Source: Anoplolepis gracilipes (lineage: Eukaryota; Arthropoda; Insecta; Hymenoptera; Formicidae). Taken from it: a stretch of DNA of 64,000 bases. Shown piece after piece: positions 30,856 through 43,070 of the stretch. The notes beneath the pieces were generated by a model. The model searched no databases. It was not told the DNA's origin and saw nothing but the letters and a program-made list of their open reading frames with translations. Location of the stretch: the NCBI RefSeq assembly GCF_047496725.1, contig NC_132977.1, forward strand, positions 12,782,001-12,846,000, written 5' to 3'. Within the stretch, counting starts at the first letter, position 1, and the number at the start of each line of letters is the position of its first letter. Made by a program: the position numbers and the translations under genes.

Positions 30856-32150
30856 CGAGGGCTGTATGATAAGTACCCGTGTTTAGCGACTAATGGCACC
30901 ACTGACGCAAAATGTGTATGCTATCATTTAACGCCATCTTTCAAACGATGACTGTCAAAATTTCAGACAGATTTATCGAGTAGTTTTGTTTTGATAGCTG
31001 TTGAAAGTCGTCAAGTTCGTGTTTGTTTGCAACCATGGAGAAAGAGCAATATCGATCAGTGATTCGATTTCTTTTTTTGGATGGGAAGACGTGTGAGGAA
31101 ATCAAAGTGAAGTTGCATGCCGTTTATAAGGACCATGCACCTTCGATGACTACTATCAGATATTGGTTTAATGAATTCAAGCGTGGCCGAACATCCGTTT
31201 TTGATGAAGAGCGCCCAGGCCGTCCGATTGAGGTGACTACGGAAAATATGGTTAACAAAATCCATGATATCGTGTTAGCAGATCGCCGGGTGAAGATCAG
31301 AGAGATTGCTGACATTGTAGACATCTCAATTGAACGCATACAAAATATCCTACACGAAAAATTGGGCATGAGAAAGCTGTCGGCGAGATGGGTGCCGCGT
31401 TTGCTCACAGTGGAGCAAAAACGGAATCGCATGACAACTTCGGAGTACTGTTTGGACATATTTAAGCGCAATCCGAAAGAGTTTCTACGGCGTTTCGTGA
31501 CTGTTGATGAAACATGGATCCATCACTACACGCCAGAAATGAAAGAACAATCAAAACAGTCAGTGGACTTCATCCGGCGAACCTGCTCCAAAGAAGGCGA
31601 AAACGGTTCCATCGGCCGGAAAGGTCATGGCCACTGTTTTTTGGGATTTTCGAGGCATCATCTTCAATGACTATTTGGAGAAGGAAGGACAATCACGGGG
31701 CAGTACTATGCTGATTTATTGGACCGATTCGATGCTGAATTGATGAAAAAACGGCCTCATTTGGCGAAGAAAAAAGTGCTGTTTCACCATGACAACGCAC
31801 CAGCTCACTCATCCGCAATCGCCACAGCAAAACTGGTCGAATTACGCTACGAATTGCTGCCTCATTCACCCTATTCTCCAGATTTGGCCTCATGCGATTT
31901 CTTTTTGTTTCCAAACATGAAAAAATGGCTTGGCGAAAAGCGATTCACGTCAAACGAGGAAGTCATCGCCGAAACAGAGACCTATTTTGCGGAGTTCGAC
32001 AAACCATATTTTTTGGATGGCTTGAAAAAGTTAGAATATCGCTGGACTAAATGTATCGAGCTGAAAGGAGACTATATTGAAAAATAAATAAAAAAAAGTA
32101 AAAAAAATGCGTTTTCTTGGCTAACAGGGGTACTTATCATACAGCCCTCG
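30856..32150 (+). mobile_element. 1,295-bp mariner element with TA duplication
   Basis: Perfect outer termini CGAGGGCTGTATGATAAGTA and its inverted complement at 32131-32150 are flanked by TA (30854-30855 and 32151-32152). Length is typical of mariner. A short TATCAAG direct duplication is seen around the target compared with the empty MITE at 44945. It carries one transposase gene with two frameshifts. Confidence 0.93.
31035..32087 (+). pseudogene. Mariner transposase, two compensating frameshifts
   Basis: Starts at ATG 31035 (MEKEQYRSVIRFLFLDGK) with an N-terminal paired helix-turn-helix region (CEEIKVKLHAVY, MTTIRYWFNEFKRGR). The catalytic domain shows VDETWIHHYTPE (first Asp), HHDNAPAHSS (second Asp) and PYSPDLASCDFFLFPNMKKW (third Asp), the D,D34D arrangement of mariner. 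One frameshift lies near 31555-31560 and a second near 31680 restores the original frame, so about 40 codons are read out of frame. Total coding length is about 350 codons, the family norm. The rest is undamaged, suggesting a fairly young copy. Confidence 0.92.
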
Positions 32151-32335
32151 TATCAAGTAACAAGTAGGAGGCTTCTTCGCGCTGCGCGCTTATATTAGCA
32201 CGGATTGGCCGATCTTTATTAATTTATATCTCATTAATTATTGCAAATTTAGCAAAATGATATAAGACTTTTGTTTTCAGTTTAACACGCTCTATCTATC
32301 CACGAGAGTTGATCTGACAATTCGGGGACACCCTG

Positions 32336-32611
32336 TATATATGTATATACCCCACCAACACATGAACGGCGGACGAATGTTTGGTGAACGAATTTTCGTT
32401 TGGAGCGCGTAATCGTGCACTTGCCAAACCAACTAAACGAAAATGCTGAGTGGCGACCGCCGAATAAAGATAATATATATATGCGGATCATCTCGTATAT
32501 CACCTAAACGTTACGAGATCGTTCGGAATAATTGAGTATCCTTTATTATAAACTCATCAGCCAATCATTTGCCAACTATTATAGTGATCGTGCGCAAAAT
32601 AACATATATAC

Positions 32612-32673
<62 letters not shown>

Positions 32674-33949
32674 AAAAACGCAGTACAGTGGCTGCAGGTG
32701 GCGTTGGTAAAAAAAATGAATGCTCAAGATGCTGTTATGATTTCCGTCAGTGATTTACCTAACCTGCTCATGTGTCTCAAGTACATTAGTTCCCGCCTGT
32801 TTCTTTTTACTCTATAGTTGATGAGTGACCAAATTTACGGAATTTTGATTCAAACTTTTTCTTCTTGGAAGTATTGTCAAGGTAAGTACAATTTGAGCAA
32901 TAAAAAGAAAAATTAAATGCCGTGAACAGCTAGAATTTTTAATGTGTGACGGTCGATGCGCGCTAAAATCTGCATGCACCAAAGCGGATGAAAAGATTTG
33001 ATTCTTTTTAGTTTTTAGTAGGCACAGTCTTTTGTAATTACACAGTGTATTTTCAATATTCTTTTTCTTATTGTTTTTAATTTTTATACTTTGTTTGTAA
33101 ATTATTGCGGGGTTAATTAGTGAAGAATTCTTATAATAAAGAAGATCTTTAAAAGATCCACTTTTTTCTACTTTATTTTACTGAAAATTTCTTCTGTCAC
33201 TTTTTTTTGGTATTTAAAATGGTCTAGGTAATATTATATTAAGTATTTTAATGTTTATATTTTTTCAAAATATATATCAAATATATATAATATATATAAT
33301 ATATAATAGACCATCTGTACCATCGGCATAACCACACGTTAAACATCAGTTGTCGCGATATATATACCACAGATTCAACAACACACAAACGGAATGCATA
33401 TCCTGTAAGCTTTTTCTGAGTCACCACCATTATACACAAACTAACGGTAAATTACTTTATTACAAACAGGTATTTATTATACTCATTTTATTAATACAGA
33501 CTTAACCCCTCAATCTAACTGCATACCTCCCTCGGTCTGGAAACCTCGGAGAATTGCCTCACGGGATTATTATGCAAGCCGTACAATAAAAGAGCCGAAC
33601 AAGTTGGATCGTTTTATATATATGTAATTTATACAACTAACATGCGACAAATATGTACAACGGTTCTAATGCATTGATCCATTTAATCATGCGACTACGA
33701 TCACGATTTTTAGTTCATACATTGCTTACGCCTTTATTATGCGATGCGTTCTCATGAATTTTCGTTTTTATCTATTATAATTTACTTATTTATTTTATAA
33801 GTTATGCTGAAGAGGATTCAAAACATGAATCGAAACGTTCAAATCTTTATTATAATTTCCGTCATTCTATAGAATGTTGCTAATGTACTTAATGTCAATA
33901 CAATTGCCACACATCACCTATATAAAAAACTTATAATTTCATATTCACA
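32336..33949. other. Non-coding DNA with a (TA)n tract
   Basis: A long TA repeat lies at about 32619-32671. The remainder, including 33420-33640 which is slightly GC-richer, has no recognisable gene, RNA or repeat structure. Confidence 0.45.
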
Positions 33950-34199
33950 TCTCCTCGCTCCTATTGCCTCTTTCTTACTTACTTATATATATTTTTTTAT
34001 CATAATTACAGACTACAGACGGAGCATGAACTGCCATCTTAGGCAAGGGAGGTAGGCCTTTCGGTAGGGAGGGGAGAACAGTGAGAGAAAGTGGGGAGAA
34101 ACCGATGCAGTTCGGTATATTTCGGTTCTTTTCGGACATATTCGGTAAAGTTGATGCACAGAGCGTTTTGTGTACATATACTGGAAATACATAAATAAA

Positions 34200-35950
34200 A
34201 AAAAATTATACCATTTTTTTCATTTGTTGGAAGAGCATTTGAAATAAAGTTTGAGGGACTTTTAACACTTTCTATAACATTTGAAGCAAGTAAATTATCG
34301 TTTTCTACTTTTTCATTGATATCACTAATCCCGAGAACAGGTCGTTGAAATTTTTCTGCCTTTACTGTAAAATAATTAATAAAAAATAATTGATAACGTG
34401 AAAGAAAAAATAACATTGTCAGATTCTTATTTTTGTCAATTACCTTTGTCAAATATTTCTTTATTTTCTTTTCTTGTTTTATTTTTATGTTTACTAATAT
34501 CGAAATTTTTTTTTTGCAAGTTTTTGAAGCTTTACAGCCCCTGCAACAAATTAAATTCATTTTGTTGTACAACTCATATTAGTGACAATAAAAGTATTGC
34601 AAGAAATTATCATAATTTCCATTAATTTTATTACTTATGTTCTTGCCTTGGCTGGACTTTTTTTTAGGACTAATGCTGGATTTGAAAACATTGAGATCAT
34701 TTGCTATATTGTTTTAATTCTTTTTTGCTGTTACCCGGCTGGGTAACATTAAGTAATGGTCTACTAGATAAGACTAGATGAAAAAATTAAAAAAGTAATT
34801 AATATATTTAAATCTTCAAACAATATCTATATTTGAGAGTTTCAAGATATAACCAAGGAAACATTTTTGGACATACTAGTTGTCTTTAATGCATCACATG
34901 GAGGAGGTGTTGATGAGATTGTAGAACTCTTTTGAGACTTACAATTAGTAATGTCATTTCTGGTGGAGCCAAAATCCAAGCTATCATTCTCTTTAGTACT
35001 TTGTGATTTAGTTGACACAGAAGAAGGTAAATTTGTCACTTTATCACTTGCACAACTAACTATGGCAGCTAGATAAGGTATTGAATCTTCACTGGTTTTC
35101 CTGGAATCCTCTGTCAGAACACAAATAATAATAATAATCTTTTTAGCAGTCTCAGAGTAAAATTCAAATAGCAATAGACAAATCTTTCATTATGTTTCAA
35201 AAAACAAATCGCTAAAGGAAGAGATTTATAATATTTGAAATCTTAAAATTTCTCTTAGGATAAAAATCGCAAGTTATAAATAAATGAGGTAAAATTATTT
35301 ACTTATTTCTCCAAGCAAAGGCGAGAAATTGAATATTCGCAAAGTAAAACTACTTGAAGTATTATCCTTTTGTGAGGCAGGTTGAGACTTTCTCGCTTTT
35401 GTCGGATTTTCATCGCCTTCATCTTCGAATGACGAATAAAAGATTTTTCTCTTGCGAAAACGTTGACTTGTCTTGTCTCTATCTGTATCATATTCTAGAT
35501 CAGTTTTCTCAATAGACCGTTCCAGCTTCCTCCTTGCTTCTTCATATGTCACTAAAAATAAGAATAATAGGTGTCAATATGTTCACGAAACGAATCTCTC
35601 ATACCAGATTCAAAATAAAAGAAATAAATAATTAAAGAATGAGACAGAACTTACACAGATAAATAAGAAAAGTATTATCCTTCTTTAATTTACACAAGCA
35701 AAAAAAAGCAATAAAAAAATTATCTTACCAAACCAAGCACGAATAGTGGCCGGGTAAAAGTTGAATTTTGCAGTGAGTTCTATATATTTTTTGGCCGCCA
35801 CACCTTGTTTTTGAAGGACTAAATAAGTAGGATAAAGACAATTTTCTCCATCTTTATTCATCCAATTGTGCGCTATTATGCACACATCCAAATGCTTCTC
35901 ATCACCAACAGTAATCTCAAGGTCTGCGATTGCATACTTTTTTTCTGAAA
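34200..35950 (-). pseudogene. CMC accessory gene with N-terminal domain as in DUF4806-type proteins
   Basis: Exon-like - strand blocks are seen. About 35945-35730 has KKYAIADLEITVGDEKHLDV, NWMNKDGENCLYPTYL and ends AWFG before a GTAAG donor. About 35551-35303 has TYEEARRKLERSIEKTDLEY followed by a basic SQRFRKRKIFY. About 35110-34845 is Ser/Thr-rich (SSTISSTPPPCDALK). About 34370-34190 may be another exon (RPVLGISDINEKVENDN). The first block matches the WxxxxxxCxYPxY layout of the accessory protein at 14255-16335. I did not find a clear DUF4806 C-terminal domain, so the gene is either truncated or a variant. Confidence 0.55.
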
Positions 35951-35984
35951 AATATAAACATAAAAAGGGAATGAGCACACATTA

Positions 35985-36916
35985 TAACAAACAATATAAT
36001 AACCAGCAATATCAAATTCTTAACTGCATGCCAGTTATAAATAAAAATAAAAAACTTTATATGACATTATTAATAAAAATAAGTATATGCATCATTCAAT
36101 TAAAAATAAAATAGCACCATACACCAAAGAAAACAGAAAATGCTATGCAAAACAAAATCAACAAAAATGTTAGTCAATGCAATGATGATCTGATATTATC
36201 TCGTTGGAAAATAATTTCAATATAAGATACCTTAATTTGCGTATCAATGATAACAATCTCAAGCATTTAAATCATCTTCAAAATGTAAATTGAAATAGAA
36301 GTTAGAACCATATATAATCACAGAAAGCAATGCTAAAGTAATGAAAAAAAATATTTTAATTCAAATAGTGTTTATTCCTAGTCTGCATTGCCATGATTTT
36401 GTCTGTTACATTACTTGATATGACATATTATTCTTCTGTATGCTGACTTTCACAATGCATTTTAATAAAAAGATATGTTTCATTGTTAACATAGCAAAAC
36501 ATTAGCACCACAGTCAAGAGAAAAAAAAGAGTAGAGCTATAATAATAACAAATTACATAACACCGAGTCCATATTCAGTTTTCATACCTCTGATTACAGG
36601 GGTTTGCCATTGTCATAATTTCCAAACTATTCAATGAATAAGATGTCAAATAAGATGAGCCTTCTTCAAAGATGAGTCCTTCAAGTTAATGTTCCTCTTG
36701 GTTGGTCATTTCTAATCATGTTTATTATTATATTTGAAAAATCTTTGCAATTTTGTATATAAAATTAATAATGTTTTTTTCAAGTTCTATTTTCTGTAGA
36801 AAACTATTTGAATCGAGCCATAATAACAATATGTATTTACTTTATAAATAAACAAATAGACAGATACATAAATAGATAGATAGATAGATAATACAATTTA
36901 TTTAAAATGATTTTAT
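35985..36916. other. Spacer between accessory and transposase genes
   Basis: AT-rich, with a short (ATAG)n run near 36866-36890. No credible gene. Confidence 0.5.
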
Positions 36917-39064
36917 TTAAAATGAATGCAGTAGCGGGATGGCAATATTATCATTCTTATAAGGTAGAACAACATATTTAATTTTTACTTCATTAACTGG
37001 GATGATAACATTTCTTTGAGCCCGTTTCATATCATCCAAATTATAAATTCCAAAGTAACTGGACTTGCATGTGGATAGTAAAAAAAATCTTTTTTTTGTA
37101 TCACAAATATTAGCAATAATTACAACATCATCACTTTCCAACTTCTGAATAGAACATACAGAGGCAACACCTTCCTTTGTACTGGAAATAGCTATCTCGC
37201 CTGTGAACTGAACTTAAAGTAAATAAAGATGATGTCAATGTCTTATAATTGTTGGTGCCATGCACAACATTCTTAGGTCTTAGATGAGACTGGAAATCAG
37301 CTGCCCTCTCACAAAAATCATTCAAAAAATTTCTTTCAGCTAGCCTACGCAACAATTGTTGGGTTAGGTTGGCTTGGTTAGAGATTTTAGCATCTGTTTG
37401 AATATTCCCAAATAGCTTTCAAACGGAAACGCACTGAGATTTCTTACGCTTGAGATTTCTCCTTTTTACATCCTCATGGAGATGTAATAATCCATGTAAA
37501 CGTTGTAAAATTTCTCTCCAAATACCTCATTACTAGAAGATAATGTGACAAATTGAGCTATAAGATCTTTGGCAAATGAAAAAAATGTTGATCATTAATA
37601 AATTTCTGTACAGAAAATATCATAATCGCTATTTGAAGCATTAAAAATAATTTGTACAAAGTTTCAGCCACAACATCTTTCAATACTACACATCCTCCAT
37701 AGAGCAAAAAAAATCTTAATTGAGTTCCCTTCCATTTCTCTAATTGCTCCACTCCAACTTGTTTGCGGGCAAATTCTTGTGGAATGTGTTTTCGCAATTC
37801 TACCAATCACCGAAAGATCTCAAGAATGTTTACACCTTTCAATCTTATTTTTTATTTCGTGCCCTTTAAAACAAAGTTTAACTATCTTTTCACTACACTC
37901 TCAAGAACTAAATGAAATGGCTCAAGAATAAACTGAGAAACCATTTTTAAATTTAATCTTAGGAGAGGTGAAACCCCATCATGATGCTCTGGGTCAGATT
38001 GATAGATAAAGTCCTCGTCTGATCTAAGCCTAACTATTTTGGTAGCATAACACATTCTGTTAAAATTATAATCTTCTGGTTGCCTACAGCTTTCACAAGC
38101 GTCATAAAATGCATGATCCACAATACGTTTCACATATTGCCTAGCAGGTAAAATATCACATATAAAATATCTAATATAAATCTCATACTTAGTTTTATTA
38201 ACAGTTAAGCTATCATTTAATAACTGTAAATATTTCACTAAAAATGAATGCAGGTAATCCTCAAGAGGATTAGATTTACCAGTGCCAACAAAAAACCCTA
38301 CCACAAATGGCCTACTATTCTTTAAGTCCAAAGAACGATATAATATTGGCCAGACATCTGTAATTGTACTTATCATATTGATCCCATCAATATTTATGTC
38401 TATCCCTATACGCGTATTGCCATCAATTTTTAGGTTTCTTTCTCTTATACGTTTTTGTAATCCAGCCATCAAACCAACATGAATATATGAACCATTTTTT
38501 AGATTCTGAACTACCGTCTCTCTGGGAGTGTGAATAAGTGTTTTTGGATCTAAAGGCAATTCAGGATGTGAGAACTTTTTAGATTTTTAGCAATGCTCTA
38601 CACGCATCTAGCATTATATTATACTGCACATTCCATAAACATAATTTTTGAGACATAATATTGGCCTGATTTTCTGTATCACTCGCCTCACTTGTGTTAG
38701 AGCTAGAAGTTTCAGAGTTGTTTTCTTCGAACAAGTCATACCTAACACGAATCACGTCCTCTTCAATATAATTCATTTCTATATCGTTATTTTCAGCATT
38801 GCTTAGCCCATCACTTGACAAACAAAGCTTGTCACAATTATTTGAATTATTGTGTCGATTAGAAATATTTAGGTTATTCAGTTGATTGTCTTTATCACTA
38901 TTTAAATTTTCTAAAACTAAGTCATTTTCTATTAAATGAAAAAAAGTTGATAAATCTAAAAACTGCAAATCACTCTCAATGATTCCAGCAAACACTGCTG
39001 AAGTTTCAGATTTAGTTTGCCGTCTAATCTGCTTAAAACCTATAAATCTCTGTAAATTACTCAT
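36917..39064 (-). pseudogene. TNP2/CMC-type transposase, frame-broken
   Basis: The - strand ORF 39064-38579 starts MSNLQRFIGFKQIRRQTKSE with an acidic N-terminal region and ends CLWNVQYNIMLDACRALLK. In a new frame (about 38580-37882) come LPLDPKTLIHTPRETVVQNL, GSYIHVGLMAGLQKRI, IDINIDGINMIS, YFICDILPARQYVKRI and ILEPFHLVLESVVKR. The latter is a variant of the family's MHLVCLG motif. Then follow HIPQEFARKQVGVEQLEKWK (37800-37558), GTNNYKTLTSSLFTLSS (37355-37131) and the C-terminus ending KNDNIAIPLLHSF at 36917. The domain order equals that of the two other copies. Several frameshifts are present. Confidence 0.78.
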
Positions 39065-39080
39065 ACTATAACTAGGAAAC

Positions 39081-39584
39081 TCAATTTTATCACATTCGAA
39101 TAAATTTTAGAGTATCGGCTCAGATCCAGATAAGAAATGCACAAATTAAGCAAGCTGTAAAAAAACCAATTAAACTTAAATTAACATAATATATTTTATT
39201 TTATAATGTCTACGGTTAAATGATTAAATAATCATTTAAATATGGAAAAATTGTAAGATCAACGCCAAGACACAAAATAAGATTGTAATAGTTAAGTAAA
39301 GTAGAAAATGGAAGTCTAACGTCAGCAACTGATTCAAATCAAACAAGACAAATAAACAAAATAAAATATGAATAACATTAAAAATTTTACTATATAAATA
39401 TTAATTTGAAATAGTAGAAGTTTTTATACAAAAGGGGTTCTTAAAATCTGTTAAAACTTTTCAAAAAATGTTAATGAAATACTTCAGTCCAAAAAAAAAA
39501 ATTAATTTGCTCTTAAATTGTGTGAGAACATATTCATATTATTTGATTTTAAGAGTAACATTTTATTCTAGACAGATATTTTTT
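39081..39584. other. Spacer between CMC-like element and BEL LTR
   Basis: AT-rich with no ORF. The right end of the CMC-like element should lie here but I saw no clear terminal repeat. Confidence 0.4.
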
Positions 39585-40675
39585 TGTTACGTTCAGACTC
39601 GGGAAGGATGTTAAGGAAACCTGTAATACCGACGCGATACAGACATAAATACCGCAGAGACAGCGCTGACGTAAAAAAAGGCCGCTCTCACCTCTCGTTT
39701 TTGGAAACTCGAGTGGGACTGTCAAGGCGGTTCTGCTTGCGTCGCACGATACGTATCGCACGCGATTTCCTTTTAGTTTTGGTGATTTTTGTTGTGTTGT
39801 GATCTGTTTGGAACCGCATTTGATTGTGTCTCACTGACCTAAGTCCAACTGGGGACAGGGACAAAGAGGTGACGTCTCGCAACGAGATATTTGCAACAGA
39901 ATTAGCCGAAAGGTGACAAGGAGACTGCAAATCTGAGCGGCTCTCTCAGACTCGATAACTCTCCGTGCCGCAAGGTGATAGAATCCACGTTCGATTCTCT
40001 TCTAACATCTCTGTCGACGACCCCCGCAACGGGGCCAGGTGCGTTAAGCAGTAGCTTTTCCTGTAATACTCTTCCACCAAGTAAAAGGACAAAGAAAACT
40101 CAGATTTTGACTCTCCTCTGTCTTGTTTCAAAGCGACGTAAATACTCTCCACCCCACTGAGGAAAAAGGGGGATGAGACAGTATTTCTCATTCTATCCAA
40201 CTACGGTCTAATTGATCTTTTTTTCAGGTTTTTCTTACTTTTCAGTTAGTTATATAAATATACAATTTCCAAACGCCGCTCAGACAATATAATATAATAA
40301 AAATAGTATATTTTTAAGACTTACTGGTCAGTTCGTTACACATTTTATTGCATTTATTCGTAAAAAACAGATTCACATTACCACATCGGTTCTCTTTATG
40401 TTTTTTTTGTAAAGCGTCATTAATTATACTAAGTTCATAATAAATCTCCTTTTTTTATCATTAGATTAAGCAACACTCGGATATTTAAATTTGTTAGTAC
40501 AAGTATTCAACTTATTCTTTTGTTGGGTACATTAAGTACATTGTGTATTTTATTTTATTTTTAATGCTGTTATGCAACACATTGTTTTATGAAAGGTTAA
40601 TTACATGTAATTTTTGTAAACACGTTCATAATAATTCTTTGTTTCCAGTATTCTTCCTCAAGTAAAGAGAAGACA
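39585..40675 (+). repeat. 5' LTR of the BEL/Pao element
   Basis: Starts TGTTACGTTCAGACTCGGG and ends GAAGACA directly before the primer binding site. The TG..CA borders fit, although a shorter LTR ending at 40340 (CGTTACA) is possible. The GC-richer 39600-40180 part resembles a promoter/leader region. No second LTR is in the window for comparison. Confidence 0.6.
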
Positions 40676-40679
40676 TTAT

Positions 40680-40694
40680 TGGCGCACGACAACC
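40680..40694 (+). promoter_or_regulatory. Probable tRNA primer binding site
   Basis: TGGCGCACGACAACC follows the LTR end by a few bases. TGGCGC starts are typical of BEL/Pao primer sites. I cannot name the tRNA. Confidence 0.5.
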
Positions 40695-40772
40695 AGGATA
40701 AAATAAAAGGGAATATTTGACTATAATACAACATTTAATTTGGTCCTTCAAGCCGGATAGACGCTATTCATT

Positions 40773-42077
40773 ATGGCTAATATCGACGCGAGAATCGCTC
40801 TTCAAAGGAGCCGGTTTACTCTGATACAAGAAGCCGTGGAATTTGACGAAACAGAAGTAACAGTAACGAACCGTCAAATACTCACTACACGATTGGAGAT
40901 GCTAGAACAGAATTGGATAAAGTTTCAAGAGGAGCATGAGAATATGTGCTTGTCAGAGAGTGACGCCCTTAGTGATCAACCATATATAAAAGAAAGGGTA
41001 TATGAACGTTGCCACGCATTCTATGTTTATTCCCGTGCAAAGCTTCTTACTCAGCGAAACGAATTAATCGCCTTAGATAGACAGACTAGAACATCATTAT
41101 CGGACTATGGAGCGACCAACTCTATAATGCCTCGTAGCACCTTGCCTCGTATAAAGCTACCAACCTTCTCCGGAGAATACCAAGCGTGGAGAACGATTCA
41201 CGACTTATTCACGTCGCTGATTCGTGACAACGCAGATTTGACGAACGTCGAGAAAATGCACTATTTGAAGACGTGCGTCACCGAAGAGGCGGCACGGTTG
41301 GTTGGCAATCTACCTATCTCAGGTGATAATTTTATGACCGCATGGACCTTGTTAGTATCTAGAGACGAAAACAAGCGTTTTCTAATTACTGCACAATTGG
41401 ACAGGATTACTAATTTAAAGCCGCTAAAGACCAAGTCAGCACAAGATTTGAAAAATCTTCTAACAGCAATATCGGAGACAATTGGTGCGTTACGTGCGTT
41501 GGGATGCGCTGTACATCATTGGGACCCACTTCTACTACATCTGTTAGTAAGATTGCTCGACCCTGAGACCCGTGAAGCATGGGAAGTAAAACTCGGGTCC
41601 TCATCGGCCTACCCAACATTTGCTCAATTTGAAGAATTCCTCATCGGAAGATCACGCGCGATGGAAAATCTCAACTTGCATACCTCAATATTCGCATCGC
41701 AGAAGGAAAATGCTACCGGATCGTCAAACAAGTCACGTACAAAGGTTGGTGCGCATGTCGCTACGCCTTCCACCAACTCAAAATGTCCGCTATGTGGATC
41801 ATCTCACTATCTTGCAAAATGCGAGCGATATCAAACAAAGACGCTTCAACAAAAGAGAGGTGTCATCCTAAAACAACGACGATGTTTTAACTGCCTCAGC
41901 CCCCATACGGCGAGTAAATGTAACTCTTTCAAGCGATGTCTTAAATGCGGTAAGAAACATCATACATCGATACACGACAACAACATCTTTTCTGCTAAAA
42001 ATCATTCTGAGATGCAGACAAAGATCGCAACTACACAGTCGTCAGAGCTTCCACAATCCCAGGCCGCTATACAATGA
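40773..42077 (+). CDS. BEL/Pao Gag (DUF1759) with CCHC-type zinc knuckles
   Basis: The 434-aa ORF starts MANIDARIALQRSRFTLIQE. Residues 120-300 hold the DUF1759 region typical of BEL/Pao (LPRIKLPTFSGEYQAWRTI, EKMHYLKTCVTEEAARLV). Three cysteine/histidine knuckles follow at residues 335-400 (CPLCGSSHYLAKC, CFNCLSPHTASKC, CLKCGKKHH). Gag packages element RNA into cytoplasmic particles. The frame then ends at TGA 42075-42077, whereas BEL elements usually read on into protease, so the fusion is broken here. It is the best-preserved retrotransposon ORF in the window. Confidence 0.88.
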   Translation: MANIDARIALQRSRFTLIQEAVEFDETEVTVTNRQILTTRLEMLEQNWIKFQEEHENMCLSESDALSDQPYIKERVYERCHAFYVYSRAKLLTQRNELIALDRQTRTSLSDYGATNSIMPRSTLPRIKLPTFSGEYQAWRTIHDLFTSLIRDNADLTNVEKMHYLKTCVTEEAARLVGNLPISGDNFMTAWTLLVSRDENKRFLITAQLDRITNLKPLKTKSAQDLKNLLTAISETIGALRALGCAVHHWDPLLLHLLVRLLDPETREAWEVKLGSSSAYPTFAQFEEFLIGRSRAMENLNLHTSIFASQKENATGSSNKSRTKVGAHVATPSTNSKCPLCGSSHYLAKCERYQTKTLQQKRGVILKQRRCFNCLSPHTASKCNSFKRCLKCGKKHHTSIHDNNIFSAKNHSEMQTKIATTQSSELPQSQAAIQ

Positions 42078-43070
42078 CAAACAAGAATATGTGCACACCA
42101 AGTTGAGCAGGCGCCTCTTCAACGGAAAATTACGTTATTAGCAATAAGCAGAGCCTTATTGAGGAAGGACGATGGCGAATTCTATACAATACGTTTGTTG
42201 ATAGATCAAGGTTCTGAATTGTCTTTCATCTCGGAAGATTTGATTCAACGGGCAAAGATAAAAAAATCCTCAGCGTCGATACCGCTTGTAGGAATCGGTG
42301 GCACATACTCAGGTCGTACCAAGGGGAGAGTAACAATACAATTACACTCGATTTATAACATGATTTCAAGCTGTATCGTCGATGCTTACGTCCTACCTCG
42401 CCTGACAACAAAAATACCAACACATACAACCAATCTTCCCTCTTGGCCTCTCCTCGAAAACATACAGCTTGCGGATCCGGACTTTGCTTGCTCCGGTCAT
42501 ATCCACGTGATTAGGCTCTGATAATTACGGCCAGGTAATAAAGCCGGGCCTGATACGAGGGGAACCAATAACGCCTATAGCCCAGCAGACCATTTTTGGA
42601 TGGGTTCTTTCCGGCGCTGCTTCAACAGAAGGGGTATCATCGCCGGTACAAGCCTATCATTGTGAACTAGATAACGAACTGCAAGATCTAATTTCCAGAT
42701 TCTGGAAACAAGAAGAACCCCCTGCTACAAAATCTTACATTTTAAGTAAAGAAGAAGAAGATTGCGAAGATCATTTTCTATCTACTCAAGAGATGTAACT
42801 GGAAGATATACAGTGCGCCTTCCTGTCAAGATCGATCCAGTACTGCTAGGAGATTCTAAGACAAGAGCACTTACTGCCTTAAACAGATTGTACAAAACAT
42901 TTGAATCAACCCCTTCCTTCAAACAACTTTATACTGAGTTCATTGGAGAATACCAAAGCCTAGGACACATGGTGACGGCTGAATCCTTGATAAACCAAGA
43001 TTCTCCAGTGTATTACCTGCCTCACCTAGGCGTCCTTCGAGAAAGCAGCAACACTACTAACAAGGGAACT
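42078..43070 (+). pseudogene. BEL/Pao protease and start of reverse transcriptase, truncated
   Basis: The block 42159-42521 contains the aspartic protease signature in variant form (RLLIDQGSELSFISEDLIQ, then IPLVGIGGTYSGRTKGRV). A frameshift near 42510 moves the connection region (SDNYGQVIKPGLIRGEPI, QQTIFGWVLSGAAS) to another frame. A third segment (42762-43070) has VTGRYTVRLPVKIDPVLLGD and YYLPHLGVLRESSNTT, the segment that precedes the RT palm. Coding similarity ends exactly at the terminal repeat of the next element. RT, RNase H and integrase are absent. Confidence 0.8.

Larger units (their letters stand above)
26677..32335. mobile_element. MITE with CAGGGTGTCC ends carrying two nested transposons
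   Basis: Its left part (26677-26860) and right parts (30738-30855 and 32151-32335) are the two sides of a MITE whose uninserted version is at 44651-45091. The ends are CAGGGTGTCCCCGAATTG and the inverted CAATTCGGGGACACCCTG, inside TA-rich flanks. An ISL2EU-type element sits at 26861-30737 and a mariner at 30856-32150. The MITE itself has no coding capacity. Confidence 0.85.
33950..39080 (-). mobile_element. Second CMC-like element (TNP2 transposase plus accessory gene)
   Basis: The - strand carries a TNP2-type transposase (36917-39064) followed downstream by an accessory gene with the same N-terminal domain type as the 14255-16335 gene. This gene order and orientation repeats that of the 12779-19900 element, though the sequences are clearly different. 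I could not find terminal repeats, so the limits are approximate. The BEL LTR starts about 500 bp beyond the transposase start. Confidence 0.65.
39585..43070 (+). mobile_element. BEL/Pao LTR retrotransposon, 5' part only
   Basis: A 5' LTR (39585-40675), a primer binding site, an intact gag-like ORF and a frame-broken protease/early RT region are in the usual BEL/Pao order. Coding stops at the border of the long-TIR element at 43071, inside the start of the RT domain (VYYLPHLGVLRESSNTT). The rest of pol and the 3' LTR are not found on the far side of that element, so they were deleted or moved. Confidence 0.85.

Noticed and set aside
33248..33439. 63-aa - strand ORF
   Set aside because: No domain, AT-rich, no splice or promoter signals seen.
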